Part shown: piece by piece, positions 24,521-37,200 of the stretch
Numbering within the stretch: position 1 is the stretch's first letter
How the letters are laid out: each line of letters opens with the position of its first letter
DNA from: Coturnix japonica
Taxonomy: Eukaryota; Chordata; Aves; Galliformes; Phasianidae
Reading direction: 5' to 3'
Assembly (NCBI RefSeq): GCF_001577835.2
Contig: NC_029516.1
Coordinates: 82,742,328 to 82,806,327, forward strand
Length of the DNA stretch: 64,000 bases
Made by a program: the position numbers and the translations under genes
The notes under the pieces: generated by a model
The model's database searches: none
The model's input: only the letters and a program-made list of their open reading frames with translations
What the model was told of the DNA's origin: nothing

Positions 24521-26556
24521 GCACAGCCTTCCCCCAGTGCCTGGAGAGGAGTGAGAGTCCCACAGCCCTGCAGAGACAGCAAGGAGGGTTTGGCGGTGAC
24601 CCGTGGCCGAGTGCTGAGCCCCTGCCTCCTTCCCAGCACTGAGGTGGTGGCATCGCTCTCTTGGTGAAGCCCAAGGGGACGAGGAGGGAAACAGACTTGG
24701 CAAGGCCTGTGCCGGAGGGTTCTTGAGGAGGAAGCAGGTGGCAGAAGGTCGTGGGTGCTCCGGCTGCTGGCCCAGCACTGCACCAAGATGGGGTGTCTGC
24801 CAGTGCCAACCAGCTGGCCTCTGAAGAGATGGCTCGGGCTCGGGCTCATCGTGCTCCATTGCATTACTTTGGGTAAGTGAAGCAATGGCATCACCTCCCT
24901 GTGAAGGAGGCATGCTGGCTTGGTCAGGGCCAGCTTGGGCTCTTTGAGTTCCTCTGTCATGACTGAGATGGCCGAGGCATTCCTACAGCCTCTCCTAGGC
25001 TGACACAGATGCTCCTGGCTGCTGAACTGCTGCTGTTGAGGTGGGAGGATGAAGGATGTTTGTGGCACAAGCCTGCTCCTTAGCAAAGAAATGCTGTGCT
25101 GGGCTTGGGGGGACAAGCAAGCTGCTGGCTCCTGGGCTCCTGTGGTTGTGCAAGTTCTGGAGTTTTTTGGGTAGCTGAAAATGAGATTGTGGTGGGGAGA
25201 CAGGGCAGGGCATGTGTTGTGCTGCAGTACAAGGGGTCCCTCAGGCAGCACAGCTCTGTGTTAGAGGACAGTGATAGCTGTTCCCAGTATGGGCCACAAC
25301 ATTCACCAAAGCCCGCAGATCACCCAGACCTCAAGGGGCTCTGATTGATTCTTCTGAGATGTGTGAAATGCTAACCCTGTAAGCACACAAAGCTCACTTC
25401 TGAGCTGGGATCTGTGCTCACAGGCTGTGCTTAATGGCAATCCTGGTGTTTCATTGCAGATAATGAAACTCTGGAGCAAACCGGGGCTGAACTGGGGCTC
25501 TGATTAAAAATCAAGCGCTGCAAAATAAGGAGGTTTTCATGGTGGTGTTGTGAAACTGTGAGATATCTGATACTCTCTGCTGGGTTTTGTTTTGACTTTC
25601 AGTCTCAGAATATTAAAACAGAACTCAGAGAATTTAGCAGGGATGAAATTGCAGGGCCGACTGGTGAAAAAGCAGCCTCTGGACCCCTCTGTGAGCTCTC
25701 TGTTCTCACATCTTCCCCACACTCCTTCCCTGGCTTCTGTGCTTGCAAAGCGCACATCAGGCATGGGCATATTTTGCCCATACTGCAATCAGCAAATAAT
25801 TCATCCTGGGCAGAACTGTTTCTCCATCTGTAATTTAGGAGTTTCTGGGTTTGTGTTATACTATTCACGTAGCAATAAGTGCACGTTAATTCATCAGTCC
25901 TGTAGGTTTACTAAAAAGGATGCTGATTCCAAGTCCAAAGACAGGCAATGCTTAGATATACAGCCTGCTGCTAATCATCAGTGCTAGAAATATGAGTTTA
26001 GTAATATCAGCAAACTAGCAGTTCTAGTGGTTAGCATATTGACTGCCATTGACTTTGGTCGCCCCATTGCTGAGAAGAGTTATTTTCTAAACCTGATTGA
26101 TTACAAAATTGCAGGGTTTGATTTGGCAGTGGACAAAAAGCTGTTTTGGAAGCATTATGGCAGCTTTTGTGGTGCAATTGTTAGATCCTTTCCATATAAT
26201 GAGTTTGTGGAATTCCTGGTGTTGGCTGATAAAGACAGCACAGCCACAGTGCTTTTTTTCTCCCTCTGCATGCATACATACAAACCCTGCCACCTTTCTC
26301 TCCCAAAAGTGATATTCCTTCACTGGTGATCCTTAAAACTCCATGGTACGGCATCACACATGAGCTTTATCAAGACTTGCAGGTGATGCCTCCCCCAGGG
26401 ATGGCAAAGAATGTCTTTTGACCTTCTTATGTCAGAGCAGTGCAGCCCTAGGAGCTGCCATGGCCCTGCCAGTGACTTCCCTGCAGCATTAAGCAGGGCA
26501 CAAGGGCCAGCAACTTCAGAACTAACCCCACTTGATGGTATACGTATATGTGTATA

Positions 26557-26557
26557 A

Positions 26558-26610
<53 letters not shown>

Positions 26611-26690
26611 CATCCATCTATCTATATGTATATAGACATAGATAGATATACATATAAATCTGTATACCTATCCATCTATCCATATATAAA
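26557..26690. repeat. (TCTA)n tetranucleotide microsatellite
   Basis: About 13 perfect TCTA units are followed by interrupted TCCA and TATA variants to about 26690. This is a likely polymorphic locus. Confidence 0.95.
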
Positions 26691-29600
26691 TTGAATTTTC
26701 CTGCTCTGAGGTTCACCTGAGGTGACCTGCTGATATATGACTGTAATTTAGAGCTGCTCCTGAAATGTCAGCTGCTGCTGGAGATGCTGATGCACACGAA
26801 TGCCCTGCTGTCTCAGAGCAGTGGAAAAGCAGCAGAACAGCCTCAATTACAGCCTTGATTACAGCGCAAAGTTATTTATTTATGGTCTATTACTGGTATC
26901 CCTGCAGGCTTGTTTTTTGCCTGCCATTGCACCTTCACACCTACCTACTGCCTCCATCTCAGTATGTGGTTGTTATGCTGAGAAAACATCACACAAAGTA
27001 GCTCAGAATGACCTGTCCCTGCCCAATGTGCCAAGATGGCAACGGTGCTGATGGCAGGGACCAGTCACCCCACGTCTGCTCCATGGAATATTCCTTTCTG
27101 GCTTCCCTGGAATATTTTCAACTACCAGAGACTGTCCAGCTGGTTCTTACCAGTTATGAATTTTTTGGGAAGTTTTGAGGGAAATCCCAACAGCTTTTTA
27201 GACTTATTGTAGAGCTGGGGAAGGGAGGGGGGAATATTCACTTTCCTCAGCATGGCAAAGGAATGTTTGCTCACCAGTAACTCACTCTGGAAATCCCCCT
27301 CACATCTTATCACATGTAAGGAGCTCAGAGAGGATCTGGGTTTCAGAGAGTAGTACTGAGGGTAAGGAAGGTTTCTTGGCCTCCCCTGAATATTGGCGGG
27401 CTGGCAATGAGCACCAGGTGCTTTGTGCCTAATTTCAGTGCCAGCTCTGGCATGGGCCGTGCTGTATTTCTTTTTCATTTCTTTTTTGATGAGCTCTGGC
27501 TCCAGATATGCAGCAAAGTCTTTGGTTTAAAAGCAACAGCAGAAGAACTGAGGAACTTCTGTCCGCCTGTCTATCCAGAGCAAAACCTGCTGTAAAGCCT
27601 GTCTGAAAAAACAGAAACCCAGCCAAGGGCTTCTGTTGTTCTTTATAGACCCCGTTCTGCTATTGCTGGGTTTTTTGAATGAAATAACTCTTTGGGGGGG
27701 GTGGAATCGAACAGACAACTAAAATTCTTTCACAGTCAAATCGCACTTCCACACATGCGTGGAGTTTGCGCGGGTCCAACATCCCTTCTAATAACGTTGT
27801 GTCCTCTTTCCAATTGGATCAGAATGAATCTTGTTAACTCTGCTCATCACTCCGAAGCCAAGAACTTTTTCCTTTTTTTTCTGGAGCACCGATGCATTTA
27901 TGGGCTGTTTGTTATGTGAATGTCAGACATTCCCGCATTTAAACATGCAAAGTTTGGGGCTGAAATTTTTACACACTGAGGCTGCCCTACACGCCCTCAC
28001 ACCGCTCCAGCTCACCCTGCCTTGAGCTGAGCTGCAGCGTGGTTGGGATAGCATAGGTGACCTGACACAAATCCTGCTCCTGTCCCTTCGCTGGCACTGG
28101 CTCTGGCCCTTTCTGACCATGGGGTGAACTCATCCAGCTCCCAGCCTGCCAGAAAGTCTCATTTTTTCCCCTTGTTTCATGTCAACAAGGCACATTGACC
28201 CAGACTCCAAGGAGCCCTGAAGAGAAAGCAATGCAAGCACATGGGGCTAGAAAGGAAGGGAGAGCAAGGTCTCCTTTTTCTGTGTAAGAAGGCTATGAGA
28301 TTGGGGCAAGTTTGTCATCCAGTTGCAGCTGGAGGCCAGGCTGGAGGAGAACTCCCATACTCAGGGAACTCCTCCTTCCTTTCTAATGTATTTCCTACCT
28401 GCATGCCTTCAACATGGTGTTCTTCATGGTGATGTGGCAAGGCAAACACATTAGAATCACTTAAGCTGAAAAGATGTCAGCTTTCTTTTTGTGGGTATGT
28501 CTGATTGCAACCATTCTGTCCCCTTGGTGGGGCACCGCTCTCAGGAGTCTCAGTAGGTTGTCTGAGAGTATGTAAATCTTTTCCAACACAGAAATGCCAC
28601 GAGCTTTGCTTCTGCTTTTTCACTGTTATGCTTTTAAAACATCATTAGTCCCAGGGGACTGCCTGGCTGAAAATAAAAGTGCTGAGTGCTGGGTAATGGT
28701 GGCACCTCCAGCTACGCTGTACTCTAAAGATGCCCATGACTTGGTGAGCCCCAGATGATATTGCATGGTATAAGGGGCACCTGCACACCTCTGCTCTGTC
28801 TGTGGCAGGGACCCTGAGGTGTAGCCGTATGTGCCCAATAGACAGGGCACACCTGCACAGGTAAATGGTGCTGTGGCTGTGGACTTGTACTTGAGAACAA
28901 ATGAAAATTAAAATTATTTCTAATTCTGGGCAGGCTTACGTGACAGGGATACTGCTTGCTTTTCCTACTTGCTGGGCACTTTCACCTCCTGTTAGACTCA
29001 AGACGGTCTGGCTGCGTGGGAATTGTGTGAGGCAGTGAGGCTGAGTAAGCACTGAAGGAACTGGGGCCTTTGGCAGTGGGGAGACCTCGACTTCCAAAGC
29101 TTTGCTGTGAAGACAGCAGTATTTATAGTGGCAGCATAGGAAGAGGCCGTAGAATGATCTGGGGGCATCTCTAGCTGGGGGATAAATACAGAGGAATACA
29201 AAGTGCTACAGTCAGTGAGGGACATGGTCTCTGGGGAAAAAAATTAACAAGTTTATTTTTGCCTTCGTGTGCTACAAATCCCCCCACCAAAGGCCTGTCT
29301 TACGCAACTGCCACATCCAGTTTCTGCTGGAACCTGGGATTTGTTAGAGTGCTCAGCCAGATGCAGGAATTTGATCTCAAAAGGAACTAAAACATGCAAA
29401 TCTTCTGCGGGCATCCAGATTCAGTGTTTCCCCTGCCTTTTCCTCTGCCTGGGTCACCCGCTCCTGGTGCTGGGAATGCAGAAGGGGAAGGATCAGGCAG
29501 ACTTCCCTCTGCGTCTTTCCCCAAGCCAGAAATGTCCTTCCATCCCCACCGCCACCGTCCCTCTCAGTGCACACCAGTAACACATGAGAATGTCCTCCAC

Positions 29601-31950
29601 CCTTTCCTCCCCATGTGGAGGACTCTGCAGGAAAGGGGGAGATATTAAGAACCTACTGGGTCAATGCCATCGTTACCCAAGTACTTTTGCAGCCCGTCTC
29701 CAGCCCCTCGTTTAGACGTGACCCGGCTAGTGCCAAGGTTAGACATGTGCCAACTAACTTGCAGTGAGAGGAGTTGCGGTCTTACTCATCTTATAAGCAA
29801 AGCAGACTGGACATACCCAGGCGGTGGGCTTGTCCCAGCTGAGGGCCCGCGTGACTCAAAGAGTAGCAGATTTTTATCTCAAGAAGTTCCCAGACAGGGC
29901 TGGGGAGATCAGGAACAAAGGCAGAAGGACCGGATGGCTGTCGCGGCCCTGGGGCTGCTCTGAGCCCCTTCACCACAGCATTTCAGATTCCTCTTCTCCT
30001 TCTCAGTCACTAATCACAGATCATGGAAGTTTTTGTGATCGGCAGAGTTTCTTTCTTATTAAAGCCAGGTTTATGACAGAGCAGTGACTCAGTTACAGCG
30101 CGACCTCCCGTACCCTTCTGGATGCTTTCATGGCACGGAAGGAGGGTGTGAAATGCCTGTAGATGCAGGAAGCTCTCTGGTTTTCACAGCCTGAACCACA
30201 TGATTTCAAGGATTCATTCTCTAAGGGCAGTTACTGCTCTGTTAGCAGGAGTGTGGCTGTGAAGATGGAGGCACAGGGAGGTAGGGAGCACAGCTCACAC
30301 TGCTGTTACACCGCAGAAGCAAGCAAAGCAAAACATTTAGAAAACCTTTTCCAGCCCTCTCCCCATCTTGAGCCTGCCATGATATCGCTGTGAACTAGGA
30401 ATAATCACCTCTCATTGCTGTGGCACACTGACAGTTGTGAGCATGTAGGAGGAAATGAGACTGAATGGAGCTGCAGCCAAATGAAGTGGGAGGCAGGTTT
30501 TCTTCAGAACACAATGGAGTTCTCTGCTCTCCCATCACATCTGGGATGAGTAAATGAACATGACCCCTTAGGAGGTCACTGTGACAGGAGCTAACCAAAC
30601 TCACACAGCAGCTGCTTTGCTTTGCCGGAAGAGCACGAAGCAGCTGGTTTAGCTTAGAGCATTTCTTCCAGTATTCACATGTTGCACAGGACACTTGCTG
30701 TAGTAATCTTTGAAAGATTCAGATCCCTCATCAGCAAAATGACCCGGGGTAAAAAAGGACCAATGGGGACTGTTCAGCCCCTTAAAGGTTTAGTTTGTTG
30801 AAATTTCTGAACATTTGTGCTAATATAAATGCCTGACAGTTTTTCTAAGCTCACCTTTCTGTTCCAATTAGCCCCACTCTGGGGGCAACTGCAGCACAGT
30901 GGTTGGAATGGAGCAAGTTTCACAGCCTGGGGAAAAGGGTCAGTATCAGCCACACGCTGCAGCATATCAGCGAGGGAGCAACACGAGCACACAGTGAAGG
31001 AGAGGGTGAGCTTCACCAAGGGCAGGAGAGGGGCTTCTTTTTTGCTCTAGAAAAGTCATTAAAAATTCTTTCCATGGTGGATGCCTGCCCTACAGCCTGG
31101 CTATGGAGAGCGTTAAACACAGAAATGGGACAGAACTGAGTTTTCATTTTTGCTTTGCAGTTCACCTTTAAAGTGAAAGGGGACTTTTGTGGGGCTGAAT
31201 GACTCTTATTGGACTTTGATTCCTTCAGGCCCTCAGTGCTCAGGTTGCAGTTTCAAGGCTGCATAGTACCTTGTAAGGGTAGATGTGACATCATCAGGAG
31301 TTTCCAGCCCTTGTATATGTACTGCCGCGGAGGTTTTTGTTCTCCTTTTGGCAGCAAAGGAGACTCTTAGGGGCAAGGCACAGAGAACCTCATGCAACTC
31401 ATGATGTGCCGTCACACTGACATTTTCTGTACGCCTACTCTTCCCCTGTTGCTGCAAAAGGAAATAGAAAATAAATACATAATCAACTGCGCTGTCATTT
31501 TCAGGATCCACGATCCCAAAGTTTCGCTGGTTGCCCTTGGAGGTCTTGCCAGCACAAGAGCTGAACCACATGAAAAAGCAAAGATGTGGTCAAGGAAAAA
31601 CACAAGCAGACCCACATGCAACACATGCAGGCACACAGTGGGAGGAACTTCAAGAATCACAGCCAGAATGGGTCACTTGGAAGGCAAATGGAAAGAAGTG
31701 CTTTCTCACACAGTATGAAATCAAACCAGGCAGCTCACTGCTATGGGATGCTATGGAAGCCAAAGATATGTGTGCGTTCCCAAAGGGGTAGGGGCTGCTC
31801 ACAAAAGATAGCTACAGCAGTAATGACTAAGCTGCTGGTGTCAAGAAGTCTATCAATTTGTGACTGATAAAGGCTGGCTGGGTGTGTCCCACCTTGGTCT
31901 GCGCAAGAATGGCTTTTTCTACCATTTTCTGCCAGTGACTGGCTGCCACA

Positions 31951-32025
31951 GGCCAGTGGGCTGAGTCACAGGTCAATGAGCAGACGCAGATCAGTGGGCT
32001 GAAACAGGTCAGTGGGATGAGTGGG
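31951..32025. repeat. Four degenerate ~18-20-bp tandem units
   Basis: Units start at 31951, 31971, 31989 and 32007 and share the core GGTCAGTGGGCTGA (with variants). The block lies about 320 bp before an LTR-like repeat copy. Confidence 0.6.
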
Positions 32026-32346
32026 CTCCTGATCTGTCCCTGCCTGGTGGCTCTGGTCCACGTTCATCATAAGAGGAAGTATGAGTAGTGGGGAAAATTG
32101 TGTCGGCATCTATCAGACCTTTCCCTCTGGAAGATCAGTGAGGTGGCTGAGTGAGGAGGGGGGAAGCGGCTCAATGAGAATCTGTTTATTTACCTTCACC
32201 TTCAACTTTTTGTAATGGGTATTAAGACAGCTTATTCCATTTCCTACAGGTCTGATGTAAAGCATGCAGGCAGGATAAGGTGAAAGCTTACTTCTGGTTC
32301 TGGTCTTGGGACTGCTAAACATCAGCATGCAACCCACAATGCTAGC

Positions 32347-32682
32347 TGTAGTGAAAACACTAAGTCACGGCTTGAAACAGTGATTGAGCATCTGTTGGGA
32401 AGGCAGGGCCTACCCAGGGGAGCTCAGCTGCATGTAATGCAGCTGAATGACTGAAAGGAGTGGAGCCAGGATCCACCTCTGCCCAGACCTCATTTAAGGG
32501 TTGGTAAGGGGAGGTGAGCATTTTTTAACTGGAGATCCCTGCCTACCTGAGGACTTCCAAGAATAAGCAGCTTTTTTTCATTGTTTTTTTGTGTTTGCTG
32601 CTGCATTTGATCTTATCCTCCCTTGCTGCAACCTAGAACCACTCCACTATTGTTGCGCTTTCCATTGTGTTGTAGTGTTACG
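32347..32682 (+). mobile_element. LTR-like interspersed repeat, copy 1
   Basis: About 335 bp, starting TGTAGTGAAA and ending near GTTACG. It is flanked by an imperfect 5-bp duplication (CTAGC on the left, CTACC on the right). It shares the whole length with copies at about 40909-41249 and 58278-58612. The 5' TG end, CATTTAAGGG TATA-like core and size suggest an old solo LTR of an endogenous retrovirus-like element. The family name is not certain, and no internal retroviral genes are attached. Confidence 0.6.
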
Positions 32683-33927
32683 CTACCCAAAATTAAGATG
32701 TATTGGGGTGCTGTCTGTCTCCCTCTGGCACCTGGAAGCATTCAGAGCATCTCCTCAGGCCCACCAGGCACAGGTCAGCATGCCATATTGCTACTGGTTG
32801 TTTGTGGGCATCCCTGGGATCTGAGAGTTATCTCTGACTCTTGGAGGTAAGTGCCAACAGCATGAGGCCAAGGCAAGCAGGGCAAATGTAAAACAACCCG
32901 ATCTTCTGAACTGGGGTGTGCAGAGGATGAGCATCATCCCTGAAGCTGCGCAGACCCAGGAAAAAGCAGACACATACAGTGCTGTAATGGCAGAAGTTCC
33001 TGGCTGAGCTGCCCCCTTGTACTTATGGTCCTGGCGCTGGTGAGCACCCAGCCACTGAAAAGAGGAAGGGAAGTGGGAAAGCAGTAATGCAAAATGGAGG
33101 ATTATGGCTAAGCAGGTCAAAGGTGTCGTAACTTCTCCCTTGCAAGGGTCCCAGATTGTTGTCATAAGCATGCGCCTGTGTGCTGAGATATGGCACTGAC
33201 ACAGGCGTGGATGTTTTGGGAATGTCTGTGCTGGTTTGCATGTAATTCAAAAGGGGACCAAAGGGGGCCCGCAGGCCTTCAAAAATGAGAGTTTGCTTTT
33301 AGCTAGGTTATGCAAACTTGGTCATTTCTTAATGCTGTGCTAATATGGTGATGAAAATGTGTCTCCTTCTGCTGTTTATTACTGTAGGGCTGTTTCTGGG
33401 ATCTTAAAGAGGCTGCTTTTCTGGTTATTGTTTTTTGTTACAAAAATAAATAAATGAAAACACAAATCAAAGCCCACAGTTTATTTATCTACTGTGGTCC
33501 TGTCTGGAAGCAGGGAATGTGAGAGAGTCAGGACATGGGCTTTCTAAACACTGAGCACAGGAGATAGCAGACATGAGATGTGTTTGGGTTTTTCTATCCC
33601 TGCCCATGGCTATCATGGCAGTTCTTTATTCTGGGATGTGGTTTTCAAGGTGCCACCACAATTTCTGTCCAGGCAGGCAAGTCTCTTGCCTTTGCTTTTG
33701 GTAATTCACACCAAAATAGCTGTGTGCCCTAAGTCTTAATAAGGACTGGAGCATCACATGAAAAGCATTTCCAAGGCAGTCCTCCCCTCAGCACAGAGCT
33801 GAAGGTGTAAACTGCTCAGTAGGTGGAGGGCTGAGGTACATTAGGGTGCAGAAGGAGCTGAAATAGGTGAGCCCTATGCAACAGGCCTGCACCACTGTCT
33901 TAGTGCCTTTTGTTTGCTCCTCAACAG

Positions 33928-34275
33928 GCTGTGCACAGGAGAAGAAAGTGGTCAAAAGTAAAGTAGGAGAAGAAGTCAGCTTGCCTTGTTGTTACAAAAT
34001 TCCCAGCTCAGAGAGCCTGCAAAACTACCGTGTGTATTGGCAGATGAACATCACAGATGTGGTGCTGGCCTACTCAGGAGGAAAAAAGATTGATGAGCAT
34101 CTACGCTATGTCAACCGGACAAAGTTGGACTTTGAGAACCTCACCCTGTGGATCTCTGGTGTGGAAATCTTGGACAGTGGCACTTACCAGTGTGTTGTTC
34201 AGAGTCTCCAGTCTTCACCGGACAAACCTGGATCTCACTTCTTGTGTGTAGAGCTCGTGACCCTCTTTGTTACTG
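33928..34275 (+). CDS. CD80: CD80 IgV-domain exon
   Basis: The acceptor GCTCCTCAACAG precedes GCTGTGCACAGGAG. The donor GTTACTG|GTAGG ends the exon, phase 1 in and 1 out as in other Ig-superfamily genes. The open frame continues 5' of the acceptor but without a convincing signal peptide, so the leader must come from an upstream exon. Confidence 0.93.
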
Positions 34276-37200
34276 GTAGGTGGGTTGCCTCCCCACATGT
34301 GAGCTTTCTAGTGCCAGCCACTAGGGAGAAGGAACATTCCTTGAAGCTTTCAGCATAGTGTAGCAATGTTCACCATGATGCCTCAAATAGAGTCAGAGTG
34401 TGTGTTAAGCCTCCCATAAGGTTCCTCTGTGCCACAGCAGCACTTCCTGGGGGCTGGGCTGCACGTGGACAGCACAGCAGCTCCACAACCCGAGGCTGAG
34501 CTCAGCTGGAGAACTGAGGTTTTTTACCTCAAAGAAACTACTCAAGTTCCTCATCCAAGTTGCTCAAAATGAATCTGAATCTTTTCTTGGAGGCTACAAA
34601 AAGTTCCATTGACATGATTTTCCATTTGCACCACTGTTTTTGTGGCGGTTGGTTTCAGCCAAAAGCAGAGATACTGATAAGGTACATACATATTTATATA
34701 CACATTTGAATACCTTTAGCAGCAGAGAGTTCCAGAAATCCTCCAAACAAGTTGTTGAAGGAGCATTCTCCCACACTGAATGAAATTCCTCAGCAAAAAT
34801 AATCCCAAGCTCCTGACATCTGGCCACTGCTTGCTGACATGAGTGAATGAATGATGGACATCTGTGCAAGGAGTTACATTCAGTTATCCTCATGGGAGTC
34901 AAGAAGAAAATAGGGAACTGAACTGTCAGAAACTTCTCCAGCTGTGGAGGGGAGTATCACTGGGAGCTGAGAAGTTAACCACATGAAAAATGCACAACAA
35001 CAAATCTCTTCCCCACCACAAATAATCCAATTTCTTGCCTTCCAGAAACCACTTTTCTGTTTTATCAGGAATAGACTATAGTCAATCATCTGTAGTCTAT
35101 AGAATAAGATGCTGGGGCTGGAGGGAGAATGCTAAGACATAAGAAAGGCCAAACAGATTATGATAGAGGAGGGATGTCCCACAGGGGACTCTTTGCTTTG
35201 ACCGTGAGTTTCTAAATGTTTTCTAAATCTTTCTTTCTTCAGCTGACTTCAGCAAGCCGAGCATAGAGAGAGAAGTAACCGCTAGTTCATGTGAATCAAC
35301 AGAAATGGTGGTAAGATGTTCTTCTCATGGAGGCTTCCCCAAGCCCAAAATCTATGGAGTCCTCAACAACGTGTCTGTGGTGCTGAATACCACCTGGGAG
35401 TCTGAGTCGAGCCTCAGCCCATACAACGTCACTGGCACACTGTGGCTCAACGTGACAAAAGATCTCAACTTCACTTGCTTCGCTGAATATGATGGCTTTC
35501 TCAGGTCCACCAGTTTGCTTCTAGGTAAGTTTTTATACAATGTAGGTTGCTCCAAAAATAACAGCTTGGTGGTATTATTTTGTGTGGAAACCACAACAGG
35601 TACAAAGAGCACGATAACACTAATTGATAGCTGAGAATTTGCTCTACAAAACACCATTTTTCAGCATAGTCACGACTATTAGCTATGCATTGTTACCAGT
35701 GATGAACAAGAACCCGAATGCCATGCTCACAAAAATCTGCACCAGTGGAGGTCACTCTCTGTTTCACAGCTGCTGTGACCAGCTTGATTGCTGAAATGCA
35801 CCACCCGCTGCCTCTTTGTGTTTGTATACAGTTTAGTCTCCAGAATCATTCAGCAAGCATTAACTTTCATCGATGGCTGCAACTTTTTCTACAAGGATTC
35901 CCACTACGGGGAATCACAGCTGGGCTGGTAGGGCAGCTGGATCCTGCTGTGATCAGGTGGTGTCAGCACCAGCAGCTCTCACAGGCTGGGGCTGCCACCA
36001 CTCAGTGTTTCTCTGTACCAGCATGGTCTCACTGCCAGTAGCGTGACACAGACCTGGTATTTGAATGGAGGGACTTGAGTAATGTGTGTGATTCAAAGGC
36101 TGCAATTACTAAGACTTTTCTCATTTCATAAGCATGTTTGTTCTTGCTTCAGTAACGGGAAAAGTTAGCTGGGGGTCTGGACAAAATACTGCTTTCATAC
36201 ACATTTAATATAGAGTTAACTTGAACAGATAAAATTCCATCGCTGTTTGGCTTAGAAGTGATAATGTAATAGCTAAGTCTGTCCCTTGAAAAGCTTGAGG
36301 GACAAGTGGAAACAGCATGAGGCAAGGCAGCACACTGCAGTCTACGTGTTTTGCAGCAGAAAGGGATTTTTATATATTTATTTATTTATATTATACATTT
36401 ACCAGTCTTCTATCAAAGGGGCCTGTGAGGAGATGTGCCACTCAGCTTCAGGACTAATGGAGACTGACAAACAAAAAAGTAATAGTAACATACTGTTGTC
36501 ACATGTTATCAAAGAAGGGTGCAATTAACAATGAGGACACAGTCACAAAACCCTCACCTTTTGGCTTTTAAGAAGTGCAACCACTCCTGCTTTGGCTCAA
36601 TGAAAATACTCCTCCAAACAAGTCTTTCATGCATGTGTACTTCTGGACAGATCACAACTTCTGGTAGACACAGGAGGCAAACTCTGCAGTGGGGGACACG
36701 TGAGGTCAGGTTGTACAGCAGGTCAAAGTAGCATCTTAGAAGCTGGATGATGCTTAGTTGTGCTACGTGTAGATGGTGAAAATCTGAAGACCTATGAACA
36801 GATACCCAGTGCGGCCTTTCTTTTAAATTAGGGTTGTCCTGTACTGTATGCATGGTCTGTTATCTACTTACATTTACAAGTGGTAGAATAGACATCCTCA
36901 GCGATGCTAAGCCAAAAGATACAGACCCACTGATCCTGAGCTGTCTCCTAAGATCCTTTTCCTTCCATGTTGAGAATGACACCTCCAGTCTATTAAATAC
37001 ATAGAATCATAGAGTTACCAAGGTTAACCAAGACTAACTAGTTGCTTTAAGAAGTACTTATAGGCCTGTCTCGCTCCCATTCTGGACAGAGATACAGCGT
37101 TTTGGATTCTGTGGATGTGACAAAAATTTCAGTATACAGCACACGTAGGGGAAATGAAGGGCTCCTATAGATTAGGTTTCAGCATTGTCTGTTTGCTTAC

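Larger units (their letters stand above)
11561..33927. other. Intergenic region between ADPRH and the first located CD80 exon
   Basis: About 22 kb with no exon I can support. It holds CR1 fragments, microsatellites, two short degenerate tandem repeats, a CpG-rich patch near 24.4-24.5 kb and one copy of an LTR-like repeat. The missing CD80 leader exon should lie somewhere here. Several open frames of 100-250 codons exist, but none shows a recognisable domain or sensible splice context. Confidence 0.6.

Noticed and set aside
24499-25251. 250-codon minus-strand open frame over a GC-rich region
   Set aside because: High GC lengthens random frames. Overlapping frames on both strands are equally open, and the product is Pro/Ser/Leu-rich without any motif.
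33345-33407. Signal-peptide-like frame MVMKMCLLLLFIT upstream of CD80
   Set aside because: It has no phase-1 donor. The only nearby GT after ACT is phase 0 and would put the IgV exon out of frame at its main acceptor, and the core would be unusually short.
35305-35634. Extended CD80 exon running into the mariner
   Set aside because: A consensus CTAG|GTAAGT donor at 35524/35525 in the correct phase marks the normal exon end. Read-through is only a possible rare isoform.
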